Assembly: GCA_945873105.1 (NCBI GenBank)
Contig: CAMCBW010000027.1
Coordinates: 1-64,000 of the forward strand
From: Tangfeifania diversioriginum
GTDB taxonomy: Bacteria; Bacteroidota; Bacteroidia; Bacteroidales; Prolixibacteraceae
Reading direction: 5' to 3'
DNA length: 64,000 nucleotides
The notes beneath the pieces were generated by a model. The model was not told the origin of the DNA and did no database searches. It saw only the letters and a program-made list of their open reading frames with translations. Shown here one piece after another: positions 9,434-18,429 of this stretch (position 1 is the first letter of the stretch; every line of letters starts with the position of its first letter). A program made the position numbers and the translations under genes.

Positions 9434-10684
9434 ATGTTATTTATAAGGCTGTTTTTGGAAAGTTTTCGTTTTGCCTACAACTCCCTTGTTGTAAATCAAC
9501 TTCGTACTTTTCTGTCACTTTTGGGTATCACCATCGGCATTTTTTGCATCATTTCTGTCTTTACCATCATCGACTCCCTGGAGCGGACCATTCGCAACAG
9601 CATGGAGAAATTGGGAAGCAATGTGGTGTATGTGCAGAAATGGCCATGGGCACCCCCGCCGGGGGAGACGGATTATCCCTGGTGGAAATACCTTAACCGT
9701 CCCGTTCCCTTGCTCACTGAGGCAGAAGAGATCCGGCGCAGGTCCAACCTTGCCCAGTATGTTGTTTACAATTATGGCTTCAGCAGGACCGTACAGTTTG
9801 GCAACAACAAGGCCGAAAATGTTACGGTAATTGCCGGATCCGGTGGATTGATAGAAACCTGGGGATTGAAAGTCGGGGTAGGCAGGCCGCTGTCGGAGGA
9901 TGAACTGGATGGTGCCAGCAATGTGGGGATGATGGGTTCGGAGTTGGCATCCCAACTCTTTCCGGGTAGTACCCCGATCGGTAAGAACATCAAAATACAG
10001 GGCTTTTCAATCTATGTTGTTGGTGTTTTTGAGAAGATGGGGGAGGATATGTTCGGCACCAGCATGGACAACCGTGTGTTGATTCCGGTGAAGTTCGCGG
10101 GCAGGATGGTTGATACCAAAATGGACAACGGACAAAGCATTATCATCAAGGGAAAGAACGATGTACCTGCCGGCCGTATCCTGGAGGAGATGGAGGGGAT
10201 CATGCGCTCCATCCGCCGCATCAAACCGGCAGCCGAAAACAATTTTGCCCTGAATGAGGTGAGTCTGATCTCCGGACAGCTGGATGGAATCTTCAAAATA
10301 TTGAACTTAGCCGGTTGGATCATTGGTGGGTTTTCCATCCTGGTGGGTGGTTTTGGCATTGCCAACATCATGTTCGTCTCTGTGAAGGAGCGCACCAAAA
10401 TCATCGGCATTCAAAAGGCAATGGGGGCAAAAAACAGGTTTATCCTGCTTGAATTTCTTTTTGAGGCAACCGTATTGTCCTTGATCGGCGGACTGATCGG
10501 TCTGTTGCTTATCTACTTTGGGACCTACATAGCCAAAGCCAGCTTCGATTTTGAGTTCGTATTATCCGCGGGGAATATTGCTACGGGATTGATTATCAGT
10601 ATATCCATTGGGTTGATTGCCGGCCTGATTCCTGCCAGATCTGCTGCAAGGCTGGATCCGGTGACGGCGATGAACAGCCTGTGA
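9434..10684 (+). CDS. ABC transporter permease, MacB/FtsX type
   Basis: Membrane subunit of a MacB-like ABC exporter, 416 residues. The fold is one N-terminal helix (about 25-50), a periplasmic MacB-PCD domain (about 60-280) and three C-terminal helices carrying the FtsX signature NIMFVSVKERTKIIGIQKAMGAKN and the closing GLIPARSAARLDPVTAM. No ATPase gene is adjacent, so its partner must be elsewhere. It is transcribed away from purH, and an octad repeat starts about 10 bp after its stop. Confidence 0.9.
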   Translation: MLFIRLFLESFRFAYNSLVVNQLRTFLSLLGITIGIFCIISVFTIIDSLERTIRNSMEKLGSNVVYVQKWPWAPPPGETDYPWWKYLNRPVPLLTEAEEIRRRSNLAQYVVYNYGFSRTVQFGNNKAENVTVIAGSGGLIETWGLKVGVGRPLSEDELDGASNVGMMGSELASQLFPGSTPIGKNIKIQGFSIYVVGVFEKMGEDMFGTSMDNRVLIPVKFAGRMVDTKMDNGQSIIIKGKNDVPAGRILEEMEGIMRSIRRIKPAAENNFALNEVSLISGQLDGIFKILNLAGWIIGGFSILVGGFGIANIMFVSVKERTKIIGIQKAMGAKNRFILLEFLFEATVLSLIGGLIGLLLIYFGTYIAKASFDFEFVLSAGNIATGLIISISIGLIAGLIPARSAARLDPVTAMNSL

Positions 10685-10694
10685 GAATGACGGA

Positions 10695-10747
10695 GGGACT
10701 TAGGGACTGGGAGACTTAGAGACTTAGGGACTGGGAGACTTAGGGAC
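10695..10747. repeat. Octad tandem repeat (GACTTAGG / GACTGGGA)
   Basis: About six copies of an 8-bp word alternating GACTTAGG, GACTGGGA and GACTTAGA. It starts just after the stop of the MacB-like permease and is followed by the heptad array at 10760-10891. It is one of the few arrays in the window with period eight. Confidence 0.8.
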
Positions 10748-10759
10748 GCTGATGGTGGC

Positions 10760-10891
10760 TAACCCATAACCCATAACCCATAACTCATAACCCATAACTC
10801 ATAACCCATAACCCATAACCCATAACCCATAACTCATAACCCATAACCCATAACCCATAACCTATAACCCATAACTCATAACCCATAACCC
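10760..10891. repeat. Heptad minisatellite ATAACYC downstream of rsmA
   Basis: About 19 tandem copies of ATAACCC, ATAACTC and rare variants. It fills the convergent space between the MacB-like permease and rsmA and ends one or two bases from the rsmA TGA stop. On the rsmA coding strand it reads GGGTTAT/GAGTTAT, which is C-poor. Confidence 0.9.
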
Positions 10892-10892
10892 C

Positions 10893-11669
10893 TCAAAGCA
10901 GCTTCTCAATATCGTTGGTAAGTTTTATAAACTCTTCTACCGACAGCTGCTCGGGACGGCGTGTCAGGGTATGCGCATCCAGTTCGTCGTAGCGGGGTGT
11001 AAAGCTTTTGATGCTGTTGCGCAGCATCTTGCGGCGCTGATTGAAAGATTGCTTCACAACGGCCTTGAACAGTTTTTCACTGCAGCCCAGATCCGTTCGG
11101 CCGTTGGCAGTTAGCCGGATAACCGCGGATTTAACCTTGGGTGGCGGATCGAAGACATCCTCGTTGACGGTAAAGAGATATTCAGCCTTGTACCATGCCT
11201 GAAGCAGGACACTCAGGATTCCATAAGTTTTACTTCCCGGTCCGGTGCAGATCCTTTCGGCAACCTCCTTCTGAAGCATTCCTACAACCTCCGGAATCAA
11301 CTCTTTGTAATCCAACACCTTGAATAGTATCTGCGAAGAGATATTGTAGGGAAAATTGCCGATTAGGGAGAATGGTTCGGTGGAAAACTTGCTTTTAAGC
11401 TCCATTTGCAAAAAATCACCTTCCAGGATACGGCCTTCCAATTCAGGTAGGTAGGCTTTCAGGTAGCTGACAGATTCCCGGTCAATCTCAACCACAGAGG
11501 TTTCGAAATTGGGTTTCTGCAGCAGGAATCTCGTCAATACCCCCATGCCGGGACCAACCTCCAAAACTTTTGTACGCGTACCCATTTTAAGCGCATCTAC
11601 GATATCCGAGGCGATTTGATGGTCCCGAAGAAAATGTTGTCCAAGTCCTTTTTTTGGTCTTACCTGCAT
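10893..11669 (-). CDS. rsmA: 16S rRNA dimethyladenosine transferase RsmA (KsgA)
   Basis: Dimethylates the two adjacent adenines near the 3' end of 16S rRNA during small-subunit biogenesis. It has the SAM-dependent methyltransferase fold with the N-terminal KKGLGQHFLRD motif (7-16), motif I EVGPGMG (37-43) and the catalytic NFPY at 105-108, the N-L/F-P-Y form of this family. The C-terminal helical domain follows. Its 258 residues are standard. A heptad array directly follows the stop, and another set of heptads lies upstream of the start. Confidence 0.97.
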   Translation of the reverse strand: MQVRPKKGLGQHFLRDHQIASDIVDALKMGTRTKVLEVGPGMGVLTRFLLQKPNFETSVVEIDRESVSYLKAYLPELEGRILEGDFLQMELKSKFSTEPFSLIGNFPYNISSQILFKVLDYKELIPEVVGMLQKEVAERICTGPGSKTYGILSVLLQAWYKAEYLFTVNEDVFDPPPKVKSAVIRLTANGRTDLGCSEKLFKAVVKQSFNQRRKMLRNSIKSFTPRYDELDAHTLTRRPEQLSVEEFIKLTNDIEKLL

Positions 11670-11676
11670 CTTGAAG

Positions 11677-11707
11677 AATTACGAATGACGAATTACAAAT
11701 TACGAAT
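11677..11707. repeat. Heptad repeat AATTACG upstream of rsmA
   Basis: Words AATTACG, AATGACG, AATTACA, AATTACG followed by AAT, starting 8 bp upstream of the rsmA start codon in the 119-bp divergent gap. The period is seven. Confidence 0.7.
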
Positions 11708-11788
11708 AGGGTGATGGTCGGTCAAAGGTATTAAAAAGGAGACATCCGACACAGAATTTTTGGTTACTTTTACGGCAAACATCAAGAT

Positions 11789-13051
11789 GTGTCCAGACTG
11801 AATTACGAACTTTTCATTGCACGGCGTATTTTTTCCGATCGGGAAAATAAAAAAAGATTTTCAAGATCCATCATCACTTTTGCCCTTTTTGGCATCGCTT
11901 TCGGAATGATGCTGATGATCTTGTCGGTGGCCATAGTAACAGGTTTCAAGAAAGAGATCCGTGACAAGGTGATTGGGTTCGGGTCTCACATTCAGTTGGT
12001 CAATTTTGATTCCAACTCCTCCTTCGAGACAGTACCGGTGAATAAAGACCAGGTTTTGCTCGATCGTTTGACCAACCTGGAGGGGGTAAAGCATGTGGAG
12101 GTCTTTGCCACCAAGCCTGGGATCATCAAGACGGATGATGAGATGATGGGAATGGTCCTAAAGGGGGTAGGTACCGATTTTGACTGGAGTTTTTTCCGGG
12201 ATAACCTGGTGGAGGGGTCTCTTCCCGAAATTACGGAGCAGGGTATTTCAGACAAGGTGCTGATATCCAGACAAATTTCCTCATTGCTCAAGGTCAAGGT
12301 AGGGGATCCGCTCTATTGTTATTTCCTCAACTTCCAGGTTACGGAGCAGCGGATGCGCAAATTTACGGTAGCCGGGATCTACCAGTCAAGTCTTGAGGAG
12401 TTTGACCGCCTTTTTGTATTGGCAGATATCAAGCAGGTCAGGAAACTGAACAATTGGCAGGATGACCAGGTAAGTGGTTTCGAGGTATCCATCGATAATT
12501 TCGAACAGCTCGACGAGATAACCAGAGAGGTTAAAGGGCTGACGCTGCACTATTCGGAGGCCGATTCTGTTTTGATGAGGCCCATCAGCATTACCTCGAA
12601 GTATCCGCAGATATTCGACTGGCTGAATCTGCTGGATATGAATGTCTGGATCATTTTAACGTTGATCATTCTGGTAGCCGGTTTCAACATGGTTTCAGGA
12701 CTACTGATACTCATCCTGGAACGTACGACCATGATTGGTACCCTGAAGGCTGTCGGGAGCAACAACCATAGTATCCAGAAAGTATTTTTGTACCTGGCCC
12801 TTTTCCTGATTGGTCGTGGGATGTTGTGGGGAAATATTGCCGGAATTGGTTTCTGTCTGTTGCAATCTTATTTTCATATTTTCACCCTGGACGCCACCAG
12901 TTATTATTTGGAGTATGTTCCCGTAAACCTTCAACTGATGCATCTCTTGATGCTCAATGCAGGAACCCTGGTCGTCACCCTGCTGATGCTGCTTGGACCC
13001 TCCTGGTACATTTCAAGAATTTCGCCTGACAGGGCCCTCCGATTTGATTAA
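11789..13051 (+). CDS. ABC transporter permease, LolC/LolE type
   Basis: FtsX-family permease of 420 residues resembling the lipoprotein-releasing LolC/E subunits. The N-terminus LNYELFIARRIF is typical, followed by a first helix (about 28-52), a periplasmic domain and three C-terminal helices ending in SPDRALRFD. The start is GTG at 11789; an overlapping ATG two bases earlier is out of frame. No LolD-like ATPase is adjacent, so assignment to lipoprotein sorting rests on family resemblance only. It converges on aroK, with a short palindrome between the two stops. Confidence 0.85.
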   Translation: MSRLNYELFIARRIFSDRENKKRFSRSIITFALFGIAFGMMLMILSVAIVTGFKKEIRDKVIGFGSHIQLVNFDSNSSFETVPVNKDQVLLDRLTNLEGVKHVEVFATKPGIIKTDDEMMGMVLKGVGTDFDWSFFRDNLVEGSLPEITEQGISDKVLISRQISSLLKVKVGDPLYCYFLNFQVTEQRMRKFTVAGIYQSSLEEFDRLFVLADIKQVRKLNNWQDDQVSGFEVSIDNFEQLDEITREVKGLTLHYSEADSVLMRPISITSKYPQIFDWLNLLDMNVWIILTLIILVAGFNMVSGLLILILERTTMIGTLKAVGSNNHSIQKVFLYLALFLIGRGMLWGNIAGIGFCLLQSYFHIFTLDATSYYLEYVPVNLQLMHLLMLNAGTLVVTLLMLLGPSWYISRISPDRALRFD

Positions 13052-13066
13052 GGAAAGTACAAAGAC

Positions 13067-13078
13067 GCCCGATCGGGC
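13067..13078. terminator. Short palindrome between convergent genes
   Basis: Perfect 12-bp palindrome GCCCGATCGGGC in the 31-bp space between the stops of the LolC/E-like permease and aroK. It could act as a bidirectional terminator stem, but there is no T-run on either side, so confidence is low. Confidence 0.35.
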
Positions 13079-13082
13079 ATCT

Positions 13083-13595
13083 CTATACTGTATACTCCTG
13101 GATTAACCGGACCACCTCTGCCGGTTGCACGTCGTTGACCCCACGGATGACAATTTTGGATTGTTCGTAATAGGGGGCTCTTTTCTCAAGCGCTGACACA
13201 ATAAATTCGATCAGCTCCTCCTTGCTCTTTCCTGCAATCAGTGGACGTATGGTTTTGGATTTCAACAATCTGAAGGCAAGTGTTTCATTGTCAGGAGCCA
13301 GGTAGATGGTGATGCCAGCCTCGTTCATCTTCGACATGTTGTCAAAATAGCAGGGGGCCCCACCACCAGTTCCGATTACAATATCTTCAAATTGAGACAC
13401 TTCCTGGAGTGCCTGTCGTTCCTTTTCACGGAAGGAGGCTTCTCCCTCCTGGGCAAAGATATCGGGTACTGATTTAAAATACCGCTCTTCGATGTATTTG
13501 TCAAGGTCGATGAAGTGAATTCCCATCAATGCAGCAACTTTTCGTCCGATGGTAGATTTGCCACATCCCATGTATCCGGTCAGAAATATTCTCAT
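13083..13595 (-). CDS. aroK: Shikimate kinase
   Basis: Phosphorylates shikimate in the chorismate pathway, 170 residues. The Walker A motif GYMGCGKST lies at 7-15. Substrate-binding residues are the Asp in DLDKY (about 32), Arg57 and the GGG at 77-79, followed by the lid region with KTIRPL. The start codon overlaps the parC stop as TAATG, so the two genes are likely translationally coupled. Confidence 0.95.
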   Translation of the reverse strand: MRIFLTGYMGCGKSTIGRKVAALMGIHFIDLDKYIEERYFKSVPDIFAQEGEASFREKERQALQEVSQFEDIVIGTGGGAPCYFDNMSKMNEAGITIYLAPDNETLAFRLLKSKTIRPLIAGKSKEELIEFIVSALEKRAPYYEQSKIVIRGVNDVQPAEVVRLIQEYTV

Positions 13596-16288
13596 TACTC
13601 GAAGATTAGGGTCATCTGATCAGGTTCCCCATCCTTACCGGGTCTGATAATCTCGAAGGGTATGTCGTCAATTAGTTCAATAACTTCGGGTTCAGGAGCC
13701 TGTTCCTCCATAGGTTCAACCACTTCGGTCTCCGGTGTTCCCTCCACCTCTTCCTCTTCCCTGACAAGGGGTTCAAGTTCAACTATCTGCTTAATTTCAA
13801 AGGTTGAGATTCTTTTGCCTTTTGCCTTGTAGGATTTGACAGCAATGAATTCTGCCACATCGATGATCTCTTTTTCCCGATCTTCGTGTGTACCCCCAAA
13901 TACAACCTCAAACTGGGGATATTTCTCCCAGGTGATGCTGGTCAGTTTGTTGTCGGGGAATTCACCCACAAAGCGGCACTGTTTGCCTGCATTGGCTTCA
14001 ATGTTGAAGCGCTTGAGGTAGTAGAAACTCTGCTCCGCATCAAAATAGATCACCGATGCAATTTGATCCGGATGGTATTTCGAGATGGAGAGCATATTTT
14101 TCTCAAAATGGTTCTCCAGGTCGTAGGTGAAGAGATGGAAATAACCATCCTTGTCGATCACCAGTATTTTATCGTCACCCGTAAATTCGCCAAGGTAAAG
14201 TCCCCTTCCATCTGCATTCAGCCGCAATACATCCTCGTCGAACCAGATCTTGCGCCCACCCAGGGTGGAGGTACCCTTCTCCTTGAGGGTGATTTTGTGA
14301 ATCTCATTTTTGGAGACGAGGTTACCCATGGATGCCCGGCCCTTGATGGCCAGTTCCCCCATGTTGATCTCATCGACGAGCTTTTTCAGCTTGGGCTTTG
14401 GCTTGAAGAGGATCCGCAGCACTTCCGCTTCCCCGTTAGGATTGGCACTGAAATAGAGGATGCGCGATCCATCGGTTCCCAGGGTCATGTTGTACTCCTT
14501 GTCACGGGTAACACCGGTTACAGCAAACCGTTTCATGTAGTTGTTCCCTCCTTTGCCATCCCTGTAGACCAGGTTGTAGATGGTCCGGTCGTTGTTTTTC
14601 TCGAAGACTGCTACATGGAGTACATTTTTACCCACGAAAGCCTTGTCCGAAACCTTTGAGATGAAATAGGTTCCATCTTTCCGGAAGACGATGATGTCAT
14701 CGATATCGGAGCAGTCACAGATGTACTCCGCCTTTTTGAGGGCGGTTCCCACAAATCCCTCCTCACGGTCGATGTAAAGCTTTTCATTGGCAACAACCAC
14801 TTTGGTGGCTTCGATGTTTTCAAAGTTCCGGATTTCGCTCTTTCGTTCGCGTCCCTTGCCAAATTTTGTCTTCAGCCTTTCGTACCAGGCAATGGAGAAG
14901 GGGATGATGTTTTCGATGTTTCGCTGCGTCTCTGCAATTTCATTCTCGATGGCGAGAATCAATTCATCTGCTTTGAATGAGTTGAATTTCAGGATTCTGC
15001 CCATTCGTATCTCCATGAGTTTCAGGATATCCTCCCTTGTGATCAACCTTTTGAACCTGGGCTTCCAGGGATCCAAACGCTTGTCGATGTGGGCAACGGC
15101 CTCGTCCATGCTTCCCGAATCTTCGAAGGCCTTGTCCTTGTAGATACGCTCTTCGATAAAGATCTTTTCCAGGGAGGAGAAGTGCCACTGCTCTTCGAGT
15201 TCTCCCTTGTGGATCTCCAGCTCCAGTTTTAGCAGGTCAACGGTGTTGGCCACCGATCTGCGCAGGATCTCACTGATGGGCATGAAGTGGGGCTTGTCGT
15301 CCTCGATGATGCAGGAGTTGGGGGAGACCGATACTTCACAATCCGTGAAAGCGTAAAGCGCGTCGATGGTTTTGTCTGAGCTCGTACCCGGAAGCAGGTG
15401 GACAAGGATCTCCACATTGGCGGCGGTATTGTCGTCGATCTTTCGGATCTTGATTTTCCCCTTTTCAAAGGCCTTGATGATCGTTTCGATCACAGAAGAG
15501 GTGGTTTTGCCGAAAGGTATTTCTGTGATTACAAGGGTTTTGTTGTCCAGTTTTTCGATCTTCGCCCGAATCTTGATGGCACCGCCCCGCAATCCGTCGT
15601 TGTATTTTGCCACATCGAGGAATCCTCCGGTTGGAAAGTCGGGAAACAACTCAAAGGGCTCATTTTTTAGCTCGGCGATGGAGGCATCAATCAATTCGAT
15701 AAAGTTGTGTGGCAAAATCTTGGAAGCAAGACCAACCGCGATTCCTTCGACACCCTGGGCCAGCAACAAGGGGAATTTGGCCGGCAGCGTTACCGGTTCC
15801 CTGTTTCTTCCGTCGTAGGATTGCTGCCATTTGGTGGTTTTGGGATTGAAAAGCACCTCAAGGGCAAATTTGGAGAGGCGTGCCTCGATGTAACGTGGCG
15901 CAGCAGCCCCGTCGCCGGTGTGGATGTTTCCCCAGTTCCCCTGGGTGTCGACCAGCAAGTCTTTTTGTCCCAACTGTACCAGGGCATCCCCGATGGAGGC
16001 ATCCCCATGGGGGTGGTACATCATGGTTTGTCCGATGATGTTGGCCACTTTGGTATAACGGCCATCGTCCATCTGACGCATGGCATGGAGAATCCTGCGC
16101 TGAACCGGCTTCAATCCGTCGTTGACGTAGGGAACGGCCCGTTCGAGAATGACATAGGAGGCATAATCGAGAAACCAGTTCTGGTACATCGACGAAAGGT
16201 AGATAATGTGGTGCAACTCTTTCTTTTCCCCTGGTTCACCCATCTCAGGCAACAGTTCGTCGGGTAAAAGTTCTCCTTCGTTCGCCAT
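13595..16288 (-). CDS. parC: DNA topoisomerase IV subunit A
   Basis: Cleavage-religation subunit of the type IIA topoisomerase that decatenates chromosomes. The N-terminal breakage-reunion domain contains VNDGLKPVQRRILHAM, the TMMYHPHGDASIGDA segment and the catalytic Tyr133 in APRYIEAR. A beta-pinwheel C-terminal domain and an acidic Glu-rich tail (EEEEVEGTPETEVVEPMEE) follow. ParC rather than GyrA is chosen because it lies behind parE and is 897 residues long with this tail. It overlaps aroK by one base. Confidence 0.9.
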   Translation of the reverse strand: MANEGELLPDELLPEMGEPGEKKELHHIIYLSSMYQNWFLDYASYVILERAVPYVNDGLKPVQRRILHAMRQMDDGRYTKVANIIGQTMMYHPHGDASIGDALVQLGQKDLLVDTQGNWGNIHTGDGAAAPRYIEARLSKFALEVLFNPKTTKWQQSYDGRNREPVTLPAKFPLLLAQGVEGIAVGLASKILPHNFIELIDASIAELKNEPFELFPDFPTGGFLDVAKYNDGLRGGAIKIRAKIEKLDNKTLVITEIPFGKTTSSVIETIIKAFEKGKIKIRKIDDNTAANVEILVHLLPGTSSDKTIDALYAFTDCEVSVSPNSCIIEDDKPHFMPISEILRRSVANTVDLLKLELEIHKGELEEQWHFSSLEKIFIEERIYKDKAFEDSGSMDEAVAHIDKRLDPWKPRFKRLITREDILKLMEIRMGRILKFNSFKADELILAIENEIAETQRNIENIIPFSIAWYERLKTKFGKGRERKSEIRNFENIEATKVVVANEKLYIDREEGFVGTALKKAEYICDCSDIDDIIVFRKDGTYFISKVSDKAFVGKNVLHVAVFEKNNDRTIYNLVYRDGKGGNNYMKRFAVTGVTRDKEYNMTLGTDGSRILYFSANPNGEAEVLRILFKPKPKLKKLVDEINMGELAIKGRASMGNLVSKNEIHKITLKEKGTSTLGGRKIWFDEDVLRLNADGRGLYLGEFTGDDKILVIDKDGYFHLFTYDLENHFEKNMLSISKYHPDQIASVIYFDAEQSFYYLKRFNIEANAGKQCRFVGEFPDNKLTSITWEKYPQFEVVFGGTHEDREKEIIDVAEFIAVKSYKAKGKRISTFEIKQIVELEPLVREEEEVEGTPETEVVEPMEEQAPEPEVIELIDDIPFEIIRPGKDGEPDQMTLIFE

Positions 16289-16316
16289 TTAAAAAGTTTA
16301 TGTTGTTTGCCCTACG

Positions 16317-16393
16317 GCTACGCTCAGGGACCGGGACTTGCTTTCATTGGTTTTAACCACAATGTCACCACCTTCAGCTACGCTCAGGGACCG
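16317..16393. repeat. Direct repeat GCTACGCTCAGGGACCG, 60 bp apart
   Basis: Two exact 17-bp copies at 16317-16333 and 16377-16393 in the parE-parC gap, each ending in a GGGACCG word. Words of this kind recur as dispersed repeats in many genomes, so these are probably copies of a scattered element rather than a regulator site. Confidence 0.6.
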
Positions 16394-16420
16394 ATTATTG
16401 TTCAATCTATTTCTATCTAA

Positions 16421-16439
16421 AACTCATAACTCATAACTC
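16421..16439. repeat. Heptad repeat AACTCAT overlapping the parE stop
   Basis: About 2.7 copies of AACTCAT. On the parE coding strand the words read GAGTTAT, and the last two parE codons plus the stop (GAG TTA TGA) come from the repeat. Confidence 0.7.
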
Positions 16440-18263
16440 GTCTTTCTCCACATGCAGATTCTCGATGATAAAATCCTGTCGATCGGGCGTATTCTTGCCC
16501 ATGTAGAATTCGAGCATCTCCACAATTGATTCATTCTTGTTCAGGATGACCGGATCGAGCCGGATCTGTTCGCCAATGAAATTCTTGAATTCGTCGGGCG
16601 AGATCTCGCCCAATCCTTTGAAACGGGTGATCTCCACACCAGTGGCCAGCATTTTCACTGCTGCATCCCGCTCCTGTTCCGAATAGCAATATTCCGTCCG
16701 TTTCTTGTTCCGTACCCGGAAGAGTGGGGTCTGCAATATGTACAAATGGCCTCTTCTGATCAGTTCAGGGAAAAACTGCAGGAAAAAGGTGATCAGCAAC
16801 AGACGGATGTGCATGCCATCCACGTCTGCATCGGTCGCGATAATCACCTTGTTGTAGCGCAATTCATCGATCCCTTCCTCTATATTCAGGGCCGCCTGCA
16901 AAAGGTTAAACTCCTCATTCTCATAGACGATCTTCTTGGTAAGGCCATACGAATTTAACGGCTTGCCCCGAAGGCTAAATACGGCTTGTGTATTGACATC
17001 CCTGGATTTGGTGATGGAACCGCTGGCCGAGTCTCCCTCGGTGATAAAGATGGAGCTGTTGTCCTTGTTCTCGTGGTTGGTGTTGTAGTGCAACCTGCAG
17101 TCTCTCAGTTTTTTGTTGTGAAGGCTTACCTTTTTGGCACGTTGCTTGGCCAGTTTTTGAATTCCTGAAATCGCCTTCCGCTCCCTTTCCGATTCCTGGA
17201 TGCGCTTCAGCAAAGTATCAGCGGTCTGCGGATTTTTGTGCAGGTAATTGCCCAGCTCCTTCTGGATGAAGTTCATGACGAAGTTGCGTACCGACATGCC
17301 ATCCGGTGAAATATCCCTCGATCCGAGCTTGGTTTTGGTTTGTGATTCAAAAACAGGCTCTTCTACCTTGATGCTGATGGCTGCGACAATGGAGGCCCGG
17401 ATATCCGAAGCATCAAACTCCTTCTTGTAAAAGTCGCGGATGGTCTTGATCAGCGCCTCACGGAAGGCTGCAAGGTGGGTACCACCCTGCACTGTGTGCT
17501 GCCCGTTGACAAAGGAGTAGTAGTCCTCTCCATATTGGTTTCCGTGGGTAATGGCACTTTCGATATCCTCCCCCTTGAGGTGAATGATGGGGTAGAGGGG
17601 CTCCTGCCCGATATTTTCGTTCAGCAGATCGTAGAGACCATTTTTGGAGAGATATTTCTCTCCGTTGTAATTGATCACCAACCCGGCATTCAGGTAGGTG
17701 TAGTTCTTGAGCATGGCTACCACATACTCGTCGATGTAATGGTAGGTCCTGAATATCTCCTCATCGGGTGTGAAAACCACCGTGGTACCGTTGGGCTCCT
17801 CCGTAGGAAGCTCCTCGTTTTCTGTTACAACATCCCCCTTGGAAAATTCGATTACCTTGATCCTTCCGTCCCTGACGGATTTGATGGAGAAGGCTGTTGA
17901 AAGTGCATTGACGGCCTTGATGCCTACCCCGTTCAACCCAACCGATTTTTTGAATGCCTTTGAATCGTATTTGGCTCCGGTATTCATCCGCGCAGCCACA
18001 TCCATCAGTTTGCCCAACGGTATTCCGCGGCCATAATCCCGTACGGATATCTTCAGATCAGATACATGTATGTCGATCTTCTTGCCATTGCCCATCATGA
18101 ACTCATCGACAGAGTTGTCGATGACCTCTTTGAGCAGCACATAGATACCATCATCGGCAGCGGAACCATCCCCAAGCTTGCCTATGTACATGCCCGGACG
18201 TTTTCGGATGTGCTCCTTCCAGTCGAGCGTACGTATCGAATCTTCTGAATAACCTTGAACCAT
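16431..18263 (-). CDS. parE: DNA topoisomerase IV subunit B
   Basis: ATPase subunit of topoisomerase IV. The GHKL ATPase domain shows RPGMYIG (22-28), EVIDNSVDE and GRGIPLG; the TOPRIM domain shows [10 protein letters not shown] and DADVDGMHI. The longest ORF starts 25 codons earlier, but the ATG at 18263 ([15 protein letters not shown]) matches the family start and is preferred; it gives 610 residues. The last codons and the TGA stop lie in a heptad repeat. A -7-like box sits about 20 bp upstream inside the terminator of the neighbouring rhamnosidase gene. Confidence 0.92.
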   Translation of the reverse strand: MVQGYSEDSIRTLDWKEHIRKRPGMYIGKLGDGSAADDGIYVLLKEVIDNSVDEFMMGNGKKIDIHVSDLKISVRDYGRGIPLGKLMDVAARMNTGAKYDSKAFKKSVGLNGVGIKAVNALSTAFSIKSVRDGRIKVIEFSKGDVVTENEELPTEEPNGTTVVFTPDEEIFRTYHYIDEYVVAMLKNYTYLNAGLVINYNGEKYLSKNGLYDLLNENIGQEPLYPIIHLKGEDIESAITHGNQYGEDYYSFVNGQHTVQGGTHLAAFREALIKTIRDFYKKEFDASDIRASIVAAISIKVEEPVFESQTKTKLGSRDISPDGMSVRNFVMNFIQKELGNYLHKNPQTADTLLKRIQESERERKAISGIQKLAKQRAKKVSLHNKKLRDCRLHYNTNHENKDNSSIFITEGDSASGSITKSRDVNTQAVFSLRGKPLNSYGLTKKIVYENEEFNLLQAALNIEEGIDELRYNKVIIATDADVDGMHIRLLLITFFLQFFPELIRRGHLYILQTPLFRVRNKKRTEYCYSEQERDAAVKMLATGVEITRFKGLGEISPDEFKNFIGEQIRLDPVILNKNESIVEMLEFYMGKNTPDRQDFIIENLHVEKDEL

Positions 18264-18281
18264 TCTGTTTTGGAGTTTGCA

Positions 18282-18289
18282 CAAATATA
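18282..18289 (-). promoter_or_regulatory. Candidate -7 box for parE
   Basis: Minus strand TATATTTG matches TAnnTTTG, 19 bp upstream of the parE start. No -33 TTG is found at the usual distance; that position is taken by the terminator hairpin at 18299-18324. Confidence 0.4.
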
Positions 18290-18324
18290 AAAAAATAAGG
18301 GAGCGATTTGCTGAAATCGCCCCC
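18288..18324 (-). terminator. Rho-independent terminator of the rhamnosidase gene
   Basis: Read on the minus strand, a stem of GGGGGCGATTT / AAATCGCTCCC with a CAGC loop is followed by TTATTTTTTAT. It lies about 105 bp after the rhamnosidase stop and in the right direction to end that transcript, immediately upstream of parE. Confidence 0.65.
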
Positions 18325-18429
18325 CTAGTAATGAACAACCAACGGTTGATAAGTAATCTGAATTGGCCAGGTTTTGGTTTGGATATTGACAGAAAATGAC
18401 ACTAGTTCTACTGGTTAAAACCCCTTTGA

